A stretch of DNA of 11,687 nucleotides, from NCBI RefSeq assembly GCF_001889065.1, contig NZ_LWHB01000135.1, positions 1 to 11,687 on the forward strand. The letters are read 5' to 3'. Shown here piece after piece: positions 1 through 7,205 of this stretch. The position numbers were made by a program, and so were the translations under genes. How positions within the stretch are numbered: the first letter of the stretch is position 1; each line of letters opens with the position of its first letter. The notes under the pieces were generated by a model. It was given only the letters and a program-made list of their open reading frames with translations, had not been told where the DNA came from and did not search any database. Origin of the DNA: Suttonella ornithocola. Its GTDB lineage: Bacteria > Pseudomonadota > Gammaproteobacteria > Cardiobacteriales > Cardiobacteriaceae.

Positions 1-250
1 GTAATTGTCATGGACAATGTCCGCTTTTCATAAACGCAGTGATATTCAAGCAATCATTGAAGAGCATGGGCATGAGATAGTTTGGTTACCCCCTTATAGT
101 CCAGACTTAAATCCTATTGAAAAGATGTGGGCTTGGATTAAGCAAATACGCAAAGAATGGCGGATGGATTGTATTGATACTTTATTCTTTTATCTGCTTT
201 GGATGGATTGGATTATAAGTGATTTGACTATAACACTTATGGAAAAATAG
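1..250 (+). pseudogene. IS630-family (DD34E) transposase, 3' fragment, frameshifted
   Basis: This is the C-terminal catalytic part of a Tc1/mariner-like IS630 transposase, cut off by the window start. Reading from base 1 gives VIVMDNVRF, with the second catalytic Asp in MDN (codon at 13-15). The protein then continues one frame over as HKRSDIQAIIEEHGHEIVWL, and the motif PPYSPDLNPIEKMWAWIK carries the catalytic Glu (codon 119-121). With the shift corrected, 34 residues separate Asp and Glu, the DD34E spacing of the family. The frame break lies at the TTTT run at 25-28, where one extra T is enough to explain it. After about base 155 the protein no longer looks like a normal IS630 C-terminus, and no terminal inverted repeat follows, so the 3' end is eroded too. 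The copy is non-functional. A second copy lies inverted at the right end of the window. Confidence 0.88.
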
Positions 251-351
251 AAAAATATCCAAATTTTGAGGTTTCAACAGAATATGAAATTCATTGGCAG
301 ATGACAGAAGTATCTAATGAAAAGTTTTATTTTTGTATTGTTACAATTTAA
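223..351 (+). pseudogene. 3' remnant of an unrecognised gene joined to the IS
   Basis: An open frame without a start codon runs from just after a TGA at 220-222 to TAA at 349-351, giving 42 residues. It includes YGKIEKYPNFEVSTEYEIHW and ends NEKFYFCIVTI. The composition (mixed charged and aromatic residues, few low-complexity stretches) looks like true protein although the DNA is AT-rich. No start or ribosome-binding site is visible, and the 5' side is IS630 sequence. I read it as the tail of a gene whose front was removed when the IS inserted or when a deletion formed beside it. I do not recognise the family. A chance open frame in AT-rich DNA remains possible. Confidence 0.45.
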
Positions 352-357
352 GTATGC

Positions 358-372
358 CGCGACAGAGTCGCG
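358..372. other. Small GC-rich hairpin
   Basis: CGCGAC (358-363) and GTCGCG (367-372) pair around the loop AGA. It lies just past the end of the broken aldehyde dehydrogenase frame and 6 bases after the TAA of the plus-strand gene remnant, so it could end transcription from either side. There is no clean T-run on either strand, so a terminator role is weak. An 8-base direct repeat, ACAATTTA, sits on either side (343-350 and 373-380). Confidence 0.35.
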
Positions 373-381
373 ACAATTTAT

Positions 382-1833
382 TTATGGATTTTGTGTGGGA
401 ATTAAGGTGTGTCTGCTAGCGGTATAAGCGGATAGTCCATCTACGCCTAATTCTCGTCCAATACCACTTTGCTTAAATCCCCCCCAGCCAGATTGTGGTA
501 GAACAATTTACTCGCTGTTAATCCAAATATGCCCAACGCGTAGCGCTTTTGCTATACGCATTGCATTTTCTACACTGGCGCTAGCAACGGTTGCGACTAA
601 TCCATAAATACTTTCGTTAGCCAGTTTAATCGCTTCTGAAATATCGCGATAAGTGGCACAAACTAACACTGGTCCGAAGATTTCTTCTTGCCATAATTGG
701 CTAGAGGTTGGCACTGGTGCATAGATAGTAGGTGCGATAAACCATCCATGTTCACCGATAGTATGCCCACCAGTAATTAAAGGTAGGTTTTCTTCTTTAG
801 CAATTGAAAAGTATTGTTGGATACGGCGATATTGTGCTTCGTTGGTAATAGCTCCCATTGTGCTATTGTCATCTTCTCCTGCGCCAACGATAAGATTTTC
901 CGCTTTTAATTTAAGCCGTTCTAATAAAGGTTGAGCGATGCTTTCTGGAATGAGTAAACGCGAGGTTGCAGAGCAAATTTGACCAGCGTTAAAGAAAATA
1001 CCCGCAGCAATCCATTCGCAAGCAGCATCTAAATCAACATCTTCACAGACGATAAATGCGGATTTTCCACCAAGTTCTAAGCTAATACTTTTAACTCCAG
1101 AAGCGGCTTGCCGCATGACACTTTCTCCCACGGCATTGCTACCAGTAAAGGAAACTTTATTGATTAAAGGATGGGTACTCATGAGCTGACCAACGTCCGC
1201 ATCCCCGGCAACGATGTTAACAACGCCTTTGGGTAAATTCACTTCTGTGAGAATGTCGCCTAAAACCAGTTCTGGCAGAAGGGTATATTCTGAAGGTTTA
1301 AGGATGACTGTGCAGCCAGCAGCCAGTGCAGGTGCAAGTTTCCAAGCCGTTGTCACCATTGGAAAATTCCATGGAACAATCAATGCACAAACTCCTATGG
1401 GTTCGGATTCTTTGATTAAGGTCATTCCTTCTGGTGCAGGTAAGGTTTGTTGCGTGGGTTGTTGTCGAATGAGGTCTGCATAGTAGCGATAACAAGCAAT
1501 TGCATCAGCAACATCTATATCCGCTTCTAAACGCAATTTACCGTTATTTTTGACGGATAACATTGCCAAGTATTCTGATTTGGCTTCAAAGGCATCAGCT
1601 ATTTTTTCTAGATATTGCGCGCGAGTTTCTCGAGAGGTTTGTCGCCAACTGGTAAATGCGCGTGCAGCGGCTTCTATTGCTTTTTCTGCTTCAGCGGATG
1701 TTGCTAGTTCGGTATTGAGTAAGACTTCTCCAGTCGCTGGATGATAGAGCTGCCAAGGTTTCCCATTTTCTGCTGAATGCCAAGTACCATCTATATAGGC
1801 TTGTTTCTGTGTAAATGCTTCAAAGGTGGTCAT
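382..1833 (-). pseudogene. Betaine/amino-aldehyde dehydrogenase-like gene with premature stop
   Basis: This is an NAD-dependent aldehyde dehydrogenase of the GbsA/BADH type, which oxidises an aldehyde such as betaine aldehyde or an amino-aldehyde to the acid in the cytoplasm. The start is ATG at 1833, preceded by GAGG at good spacing; the longer in-frame start at 1884 lies inside a terminator hairpin. Visible motifs are the PWNFP loop with Asn156, LKPSE near 178-182, FTGSNAVG (229-235), the general base Glu253 in LELGG, and nucleophile Cys287 in GQICSATSRLL, a signature of the betaine-aldehyde group. EEIFGP lies at 383-388. The frame meets TAA at 508-510 after residue 441. Beyond it the same frame continues with recognisable family sequence (LPQSGWGGFKQSGIGRELG, then ASRHTLIPTQNP) to TAA at 382-384. 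About 40 C-terminal residues, including an oligomerisation strand, are therefore lost. The gene is probably inactive. A sequencing error at the stop is the main alternative. Confidence 0.85.
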
Positions 1834-1857
1834 AATTCCTCTAGTGATATTTCTAAC

Positions 1858-1895
1858 AAAAAGCCTCTTATCATGAGTGATCATGAATAAGAGGC
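1858..1895 (-). terminator. Rho-independent terminator after the aminotransferase gene
   Basis: On the minus strand a 9-bp stem (1887-1895 with 1863-1871) is topped by a further 5-bp stem (1881-1885 with 1872-1876) and a 4-base loop, with one bulged base. It is followed by TTTTT (1862-1858). It begins 12 bases after the aminotransferase stop and fits a strong intrinsic terminator for the RDD/aminotransferase operon. Confidence 0.88.
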
Positions 1896-1906
1896 ATCAT
1901 ATTAAT

Positions 1907-3088
1907 TTATAGGACTTTTTTTACAGAATCTGCAAAATAAGCAATCATTTCGTCGTTACGAAGGCCAGCAAGGTTAGTGCGACCTGTTCCGACCATATAG
2001 ATAGCATAGTCTTCTCTTAAGGTATCGACGCGCTCTTTACCTAACGGTAAAAGAGAAAACATGCCATGATGACGGGTAATAAAAGACCAATCGCGCCCAC
2101 CAGCATCCGCCATTGCTGTTTGTAATTTTTCACGACGGGTACGAATAAAGGCACACATTTCTTCTAGCTCTTTTTTCCAATCGTTGCGTAAAGCGGTATC
2201 GTTTAAGATAGCTGCGACAACAGCGGCAGGATGGTCAGGGCTCATTGAAACGAGTTTACGCGTTTGTGCGCTAACATGGCTTTGTAATGCATCTGCTTGT
2301 TCGCTATTTTTTGCCACGCTGATAATGACACCACAGCGATCACGATAAAGCCCAAAGTTTTTTGAGCAAGAAACCGCAATCAAAGCTTGAGGGCAATTTT
2401 TGGCAATATATCGAACGCCCCGTGCATCTTCATCAATACTTTCACCCAATCCTAAATAAGCGAGGTCAATAATGGGGGTAAAGCCTTTTTCATTGGCTAG
2501 GTCTGCAATGCGTTGCCAATCTTCTTGCGTAAAATCTGCACCACTAGGGTTATGACAGCAGCCGTGTAAAAGGACGCTATCATTTTCACCAAGGGTTTCA
2601 AAAACAGCAAAAACTTTTTCGCGATTGACTTCGCAAGTAGCAGTGTCTAAATAAGGATAACGCTCAATTTGGATACCTGCTGCGCCAAAAACGGCTAAAT
2701 GGTTTCCCCAAGTTGGGTCGGGAATCCAAAGTTTTCCATTCGGTTGTAATTCTTTGATGACGTGTGCAATGACGCGTAGTGCGCCTGTTCCACCAGTAGA
2801 TTGATTGACTCTCATTCGAGTACTATCAAAAGCTTCTCCTAATACTAATTTTCCCATGGCGGCATTAAATTCTGCATTACCCGCTAAAGGCTGATATTGT
2901 TTAGTCGTTTGTGTTTCCCAAACGATTTGCTCAGCTTTTTTAACGGCTCGCATAACAGGGGTATTGCCTTTTTCATCAATAAAAATCCCTACGCCAACAT
3001 CTATTTTTTGCGGACGTTGGTCTTCTTTGCACAGCTGTGATAAGCGCAGAATCGGGTCGTCTGGCAGTGATTGGATATTATGAAACAT
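1907..3088 (-). CDS. Class I aspartate/aromatic amino acid aminotransferase
   Basis: This is a cytoplasmic PLP enzyme of the AspC/TyrB group. It moves the amino group between aspartate or an aromatic amino acid and 2-oxoglutarate. At 393 residues it has the usual family length. Visible active-site residues are Trp127 in PTWGNH, Asn180 in HGCCHNPSG, Asp208 and Tyr211 in DLAYLG, the Schiff-base Lys243 in SCSKNFGLYRDR, Arg251, Arg277 in the segment that reaches the partner subunit's side-chain carboxylate, and Arg370 in GTGRTNLAG, which holds the alpha-carboxylate. The ATG shares one base with the stop of the upstream RDD gene (TAATG) and has AAGGAG upstream, so translation is probably coupled. 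A strong terminator follows. The sequence alone does not settle whether aspartate or aromatic substrates are preferred, so I give no symbol. Confidence 0.95.
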   Translation of the reverse strand: MFHNIQSLPDDPILRLSQLCKEDQRPQKIDVGVGIFIDEKGNTPVMRAVKKAEQIVWETQTTKQYQPLAGNAEFNAAMGKLVLGEAFDSTRMRVNQSTGGTGALRVIAHVIKELQPNGKLWIPDPTWGNHLAVFGAAGIQIERYPYLDTATCEVNREKVFAVFETLGENDSVLLHGCCHNPSGADFTQEDWQRIADLANEKGFTPIIDLAYLGLGESIDEDARGVRYIAKNCPQALIAVSCSKNFGLYRDRCGVIISVAKNSEQADALQSHVSAQTRKLVSMSPDHPAAVVAAILNDTALRNDWKKELEEMCAFIRTRREKLQTAMADAGGRDWSFITRHHGMFSLLPLGKERVDTLREDYAIYMVGTGRTNLAGLRNDEMIAYFADSVKKVL

Positions 3089-3552
3089 TATGATTTCTCC
3101 TTGCGTTTTTGATAAGGGTTATGTGAAACCTGTACAAGACGAGTATGGCTCAATCGTCCATAAAGTGTTTGGTTTTGGCGATCAAAGCATTTCCACCATA
3201 GACCTAATCCTAATAATGGTAAAGTGAATAAAGCGATGCACCAACGGATAAAGGCATTTAATATTTTTGGCGGACGATTATTCTCTCCGACTAAAAGTAG
3301 CTTCCAAGCGCGCATTCCGAGCGTTTGTCCTTGTCGTGTCCAAAAAAAGACATAGAAACTTATCCATAGCAAAATCATTGCAATCAATAAAATATGAGAA
3401 CCCCAAGTGTGCGCAGCTACAGGTTGAAAACCATTTAGCGCTACGCTAATAAATCCTAAAATCATGATGCAGCCAATCAGCAAAAGTGCATCGTAAAGCA
3501 TGGCAGCGAGAATGCGCCAAAGCGGTGCTGGCTTAGCAGAGAGTATCGGCAT
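3088..3552 (-). CDS. RDD-family inner-membrane protein
   Basis: This small integral membrane protein has the RDD-family layout: a basic N-terminus with PLWRILAAMLYD (the Arg and Asp of the family name), a first hydrophobic helix (ALLLIGCIMILGFISVAL), a second (ILLIAMILLWISFYVFFW), then the motif TRQGQTLGMRAWKL with its QGQTLGM core, and a third hydrophobic stretch (ALFTLPLLGLGLWW). The tail is strongly basic. The chosen start, ATG at 3552, has AAGGA a few bases upstream and gives 154 residues. An in-frame ATG at 3582 would add ten residues but has a poorer ribosome site. The function of such proteins is generally not established. It is the first gene of a two-gene unit with the aminotransferase, overlapping it by one base. 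Confidence 0.85.
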   Translation of the reverse strand: MPILSAKPAPLWRILAAMLYDALLLIGCIMILGFISVALNGFQPVAAHTWGSHILLIAMILLWISFYVFFWTRQGQTLGMRAWKLLLVGENNRPPKILNAFIRWCIALFTLPLLGLGLWWKCFDRQNQTLYGRLSHTRLVQVSHNPYQKRKEKS

Positions 3553-3582
3553 TTTGTCCTTAGTTGATAGCAAAATGCCCAT

Positions 3583-3816
3583 CCTATAGCGAAATGCGAA
3601 AAAACAAAACCTCTATTATTTTAGGAAGTAGCACCTTTGTACTATATCGCGATAGAAATGATGCGTTTCACATGATTATCAGATAAATTTGTAGTATTTG
3701 CACAAAAATTAAATAGTGTTGCAAAAACACTACAAACTTTAAAGGCACTCTAGCTTATCTATTGAAAAAACTGTAAAATGCGCTTATTTTAAAGCTTATT
3801 TAAGGATGCGCGAGAG
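3583..3816. promoter_or_regulatory. Divergent intergenic region with several palindromes
   Basis: This region separates the minus-strand RDD/aminotransferase unit from the plus-strand transpeptidase-fabA-fabB unit, so it must hold both promoters. It contains a 10-bp perfect palindrome TATCGCGATA (3645-3654), TTATCAGATAA (3676-3686, 5-bp arms), an 8-bp inverted repeat TTTGTAGT/ACTACAAA (3688-3695 and 3729-3736), and nested inside that a 7-bp hairpin TAGTGTT/AACACTA (3714-3720 and 3726-3732). These are candidate operators. I do not recognise any as a known regulator's site. Confidence 0.5.
3762..3790 (+). promoter_or_regulatory. Candidate sigma70 promoter for the transpeptidase-fabA-fabB operon
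   Basis: TTGAAA (3762-3767) and TATTTT (3785-3790) are separated by exactly 17 bases. They lie about 27 bases before the start codon of the L,D-transpeptidase, whose ribosome site AAGGA is at 3802-3806. The -35 matches consensus at 4 of 6 positions. The -10 is moderate in an AT-rich background, so this is plausible and not certain. The inverted repeat ending at 3736 sits 25 bases upstream, where an activator could bind. Confidence 0.5.
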
Positions 3817-5346
3817 ATGAAATTCACGCTATTAAGTTGTTTTATTGCAACATCTTTATCTGCTGCATTAGCAAATGTAGCAATTGCACAACAAATTGAT
3901 GAGGCGTTATTTGATCGTGCAGCGCCTGTATTAGAGGATAATTTACCGCCCGGCGCTGATATTTCAGATATTCAGCCTCCAGCGGAGCAAGAACAAGAAA
4001 TCGCTGAGGCGCAAGCAGAAGCACAAGTCCCCGTCATTCAAACAGAAATGATGCCTTTTAATAGTAAACGTATTGACTTAATTGAGCGGTTACAACAGCC
4101 TTTAAAAAAGGTCGTGATTAACGGACAAAGCGTTGCGCTTAAGCATCCAGAGCGCGTCAAAACGTTTTATACAACGCGGCAATATCCAACCATTTGGACG
4201 CATGAAAATCAAACCACAGCACTATTGCCACAGTTACAACAAGCTATTGAAAGCAGTGTTGAAGATGCGTTGAATCCAGCGTCTTACCATCAAAGTATTT
4301 TGAAGTCCTTAAAGCCAGATACGCATTATCAAGATATTGTTGCGCTTGAACTATTAATGACAGATGCTTGGTTATATCTAGCGGGAGATTTGGCAAACGG
4401 ATTGGTTAATCCCAAAGTAACTAGCCCAACATGGAATGCCGTTAAAGTGACAGATGTAGAATTAGCAAATGCTTTAGCATCAGGAGTGCTGCAACAAAAT
4501 ATCATTGCGCCATTGCAAGCGTTTAATGCCGATGACCCTTATTATCAAGCGCTTAAAAAGTGTTATCTCTCTGGCAAGACTGGAAAAACAGATGCGCTTG
4601 TCATCAATATGGATAGAATCCGCTGGATGGCACCTGGCTGGTATAAAAATCGTTTTATTTTTGTCAATATTCCTTCTTATGAAGTGAAAGTGATTGAGCA
4701 TGGAAAAGATATCTATAAAACGCGTTCTGTTGTTGGGCGTATTGATCGTCAAACACCACGATTTGTTGATCGTATGCGCCATGTGGTTTTTAGTCCTACA
4801 TGGACAGTGCCATCAACCATTATGAAAAAAGATAAGCTTGCTAAGCTCAAAGCCAATCCGAGCGCTTTTGATGGCAATTTTGAAGTCGTGACACCGGGTG
4901 GGAAAGTTGTTAGCCCAAGTTCTGTGAATTGGAGTGCAGTTAACCCATCTAGTTATTCTTTGCGCCAAAAGCCGGGCAGAAATAATGCGCTGGGGCAAGT
5001 AAAATTCTTATTCCCCAATAAACATGCGATTTATTTGCATGATACCCCGAGTAAAGGCTTATTTAATCAAGCTAACCGTGCGAAAAGTTCGGGTTGTGTG
5101 CGTTTAGCAGATCCATTGGACTTTGCACAAGTATTATTGACCGGAACAAATTGGAACTCTCAAAAAATTAAAACAGCTGCGAATCAAAGTAAGCAACAAT
5201 GGGTAAATACACCCAAACAAACCCCTATTTATCTCGTTTATTGGACAACTTGGGCAGACACCAATGGCGATATTCGTCATGCAAAAGATATTTATAAACT
5301 TGACGCCAAGCTCATTAGTGCCTATAAAAAAGCCCTTACTTACTAA
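3817..5346 (+). CDS. Periplasmic L,D-transpeptidase, YcbB/LdtD type
   Basis: This enzyme cross-links peptidoglycan through 3-3 (mDAP-mDAP) bonds in the periplasm. A Sec signal peptide occupies residues 1-24 (ending AIA before QQ). Next comes an acidic, proline- and glutamate-rich linker (about 27-70), then a helical scaffold region of the YcbB kind with the YPTIW segment. The YkuD catalytic domain spans about 278-440. Active-site residues are visible: His408 in YLHDTPSKGLF and Cys427 in AKSSGCVRL, with Arg429. The SSGCVR form is normal for this subgroup. At 509 residues it is shorter than E. coli LdtD (about 615). The gene is first in a run with fabA, whose ATG comes 12 bases after this stop. 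Confidence 0.93.
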   Translation: MKFTLLSCFIATSLSAALANVAIAQQIDEALFDRAAPVLEDNLPPGADISDIQPPAEQEQEIAEAQAEAQVPVIQTEMMPFNSKRIDLIERLQQPLKKVVINGQSVALKHPERVKTFYTTRQYPTIWTHENQTTALLPQLQQAIESSVEDALNPASYHQSILKSLKPDTHYQDIVALELLMTDAWLYLAGDLANGLVNPKVTSPTWNAVKVTDVELANALASGVLQQNIIAPLQAFNADDPYYQALKKCYLSGKTGKTDALVINMDRIRWMAPGWYKNRFIFVNIPSYEVKVIEHGKDIYKTRSVVGRIDRQTPRFVDRMRHVVFSPTWTVPSTIMKKDKLAKLKANPSAFDGNFEVVTPGGKVVSPSSVNWSAVNPSSYSLRQKPGRNNALGQVKFLFPNKHAIYLHDTPSKGLFNQANRAKSSGCVRLADPLDFAQVLLTGTNWNSQKIKTAANQSKQQWVNTPKQTPIYLVYWTTWADTNGDIRHAKDIYKLDAKLISAYKKALTY

Positions 5347-5358
5347 ATAGAAGACAAT

Positions 5359-5886
5359 ATGACCTCACATACAGATAAACATAGCTATAGCTACGAAGAA
5401 TTAATTGAATGCGGAAAAGGACATTTATTTGGGAAGGGGAATGCACAATTGCCCTTGCCAAATATGTTAATGATTGATCGAATTATAGAAATCAATCAAA
5501 CTGGTGGAAAATACGGTAAAGGCGAAATTATTGCGGAATTAGATATTCGTCCAGACTTATGGTTTTTTGCCTGTCATTTTGAAGGTGATCCCGTGATGCC
5601 AGGTTGTTTAGGCTTAGATGCAATGTGGCAATTAGTGGGCTTTTTCTTAGGCTGGTCTGGTGGAAAAGGTCGCGGACGAGCATTGGGTTGTGGTGAGGTA
5701 AAATTTGTTGACCAAGTATTGCCTACCCATAAAAAAATCACTTATCACATTCACATGAAACGTACCATTATGCGCAAACTGGTCCTCGGCATTGCCGATG
5801 CGACAATGAGTGTTGATGGTAAGGAAATCTATCAAGGTAACGATCTACGCGTCGGCTTATTTAGCGACGATTCAGCCGCCGCTTAA
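5359..5886 (+). CDS. fabA: 3-hydroxydecanoyl-ACP dehydratase/isomerase FabA
   Basis: FabA dehydrates 3-hydroxydecanoyl-ACP and isomerises trans-2- to cis-3-decenoyl-ACP, the branch point of anaerobic unsaturated fatty acid synthesis in the cytoplasm. The protein has 175 residues, close to the 172 of E. coli. It keeps the single hot-dog domain with catalytic His73 in CHFEGDPVMPG and Asp87 in LGLDAMWQLVGF. The C-terminal motifs VKFVDQVLP and KRTIMRKLVLGIADA are also characteristic. The start is weakly supported by AGAAGA upstream. The neighbours are informative: it lies between the L,D-transpeptidase (12-base gap) and fabB (17-base gap), so the three genes are very probably one operon. Confidence 0.98.
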   Translation: MTSHTDKHSYSYEELIECGKGHLFGKGNAQLPLPNMLMIDRIIEINQTGGKYGKGEIIAELDIRPDLWFFACHFEGDPVMPGCLGLDAMWQLVGFFLGWSGGKGRGRALGCGEVKFVDQVLPTHKKITYHIHMKRTIMRKLVLGIADATMSVDGKEIYQGNDLRVGLFSDDSAAA

Positions 5887-5903
5887 TCCATAAAGGAGAA
5901 TTT

Positions 5904-7118
5904 ATGAAACGCGTCGTCATTACGGGGATGGGGATTATCTCCAGCCTCGGAAATAACGTGAAAGAAGTGCTAGAATCTTTGCAACAGCTTAAATCTGGCA
6001 TTCGCTTTTCCCCCGAATACAAAGAAATGGGCTTACGTTCACAAGTCCATGGCAATATTAAAAATTTAGATTTAAAGTCATTGATTGACCGTAAAACTTT
6101 GCGTTTTATGGGGAGCGCTGCGGCTTATTGCTATATTGCTATGCAGCAAGCCATTGAAAGTGCCAAATTAAATAAGAACCATGTTTCTAATCCACGCACG
6201 GGATTGGTTGTAGGTTCTGGTGGTGCAGCAGCTTCTGTGCAGGTAGAGTCTGCTGATATTTTACGTAGTAGTAATGTCAAACGTATTGGACCCTATGCGG
6301 TTACCAAAGTGATGGGTTCAACCACTTCTGCTTGTTTGGCAACACCCTTTCAGATTAAAGGGGTTAACTACTCCATGAGCAGCGCTTGCTCAACCAGTGC
6401 GCATTGTATTGGGCATGCGGCTGAGCTGATTCAAATGGGTAAACAAGATATTGTTTTCGCGGGTGGTGGTGAAGAAGAACATTGGACAATGACTTCTTTA
6501 TTTGACGCAATGGGTGCGCTTTCTACCAAATATAATGACATACCAGAGCAAGCTTCGCGTGCTTATGATGCTGATAGAGATGGTTTTGTGATTTCTGGTG
6601 GCGGTTCTATCTTAGTTTTAGAAGAATATGAGCATGCTAAGGCTCGCGGTGCAGAAATTTTGGCAGAAATTACTGGTTATGGTGCAACTTCTGATGGCTA
6701 TGATATGGTAGCACCTTCTGGAGAAGGCGCTGTGCGGTGTATGCAAATGGCAATGTCTACGCATAAAGGTGAAATTGATTACATCAATGCGCATGGCACA
6801 TCAACACCCGTTGGTGATGTCCGTGAATTAGAAGCGATTCGTGAAACATTTAAAGGACAGGAAACGCCGTTAATTAGCTCAACAAAATCGCTATCTGGAC
6901 ATGCTTTAGGTGCAGCAGGCGCTAATGAAGCAATCTATAGTTTATTAATGTTACTGAATAATTTTGTAAGCGCTTCAGCAAATATTTTCCATTTAGATCC
7001 CGCGGCTGAAGGCTTGCCAATCGTTAGAGAAAATCTTAAAAAGCGATTAAATTCCGTGATGAGCAATAGTTTTGGTTTTGGTGGAACTAATGCAACTTTA
7101 ATTATGAGCCGTATATAA
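5904..7118 (+). CDS. fabB: Beta-ketoacyl-ACP synthase I FabB
   Basis: FabB elongates cis-3-decenoyl-ACP made by FabA, condensing acyl groups with malonyl-ACP, and so commits carbon to unsaturated fatty acids. The 404-residue protein shows the complete thiolase-fold Cys-His-His triad: Cys162 in SSACSTSAHC, His297 in NAHGTSTPVGD and His333 in KSLSGHALGAAGA. These are within one residue of the E. coli positions. The C-terminus SNSFGFGGTNATLI is intact. A near-perfect ribosome site (AAAGGAG) lies in the 17-base gap after fabA, suggesting fabB is translated more efficiently than fabA. A strong terminator follows 29 bases after the stop. Confidence 0.98.
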   Translation: MKRVVITGMGIISSLGNNVKEVLESLQQLKSGIRFSPEYKEMGLRSQVHGNIKNLDLKSLIDRKTLRFMGSAAAYCYIAMQQAIESAKLNKNHVSNPRTGLVVGSGGAAASVQVESADILRSSNVKRIGPYAVTKVMGSTTSACLATPFQIKGVNYSMSSACSTSAHCIGHAAELIQMGKQDIVFAGGGEEEHWTMTSLFDAMGALSTKYNDIPEQASRAYDADRDGFVISGGGSILVLEEYEHAKARGAEILAEITGYGATSDGYDMVAPSGEGAVRCMQMAMSTHKGEIDYINAHGTSTPVGDVRELEAIRETFKGQETPLISSTKSLSGHALGAAGANEAIYSLLMLLNNFVSASANIFHLDPAAEGLPIVRENLKKRLNSVMSNSFGFGGTNATLIMSRI

Positions 7119-7147
7119 ATCTTTTTGGCATTATTGCTGCTTAATTG

Positions 7148-7186
7148 AAACGCGCCACGTTATTCATAATGGCGCGTTTTATTTTT
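7148..7186 (+). terminator. Rho-independent terminator after fabB
   Basis: A perfect 10-bp stem, AAACGCGCCA (7148-7157) with TGGCGCGTTT (7170-7179), contains a small inner TTAT/ATAA stem in its loop. It is followed by a T-rich tract to 7186. This closes the transpeptidase-fabA-fabB operon. Because the stem begins and ends with A and T runs it could also act on the other strand. Confidence 0.92.
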
Positions 7187-7205
7187 AATAGAAAAGGGAT
7201 TTTAT

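Noticed and set aside
383..417. Stretch resembling the IS630 terminal repeat (TATGGATTTT, then TGTGGGAA, then GTCTGCTA), a possible right end of the left IS copy
   Set aside because: It needs large gaps to align, lacks the TATA context seen at the other ends, and the same bases encode the expected C-terminal residues of the aldehyde dehydrogenase family (ASRHTLIPTQNP).
343..510. Three copies of ACAATTTA (343-350, 373-380, 503-510), the last overlapping the premature stop
   Set aside because: An 8-base AT-rich word repeated three times in AT-rich DNA is weak evidence; no spacing pattern or symmetry supports a site.
1214..1744. Plus-strand open frames opposite the aldehyde dehydrogenase
   Set aside because: They are antisense shadows of a well-conserved coding region and contain no recognisable motif.
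3583..3816. Possible riboswitch or small RNA in the divergent region
   Set aside because: The palindromes are short and AT-rich and do not form a multi-helix leader; they fit DNA operator sites better, and no known RNA motif is apparent.
4480..4782. 100-residue minus-strand open frame
   Set aside because: It lies wholly inside the L,D-transpeptidase gene in the opposite sense, with no family signature and no ribosome site that stands out.
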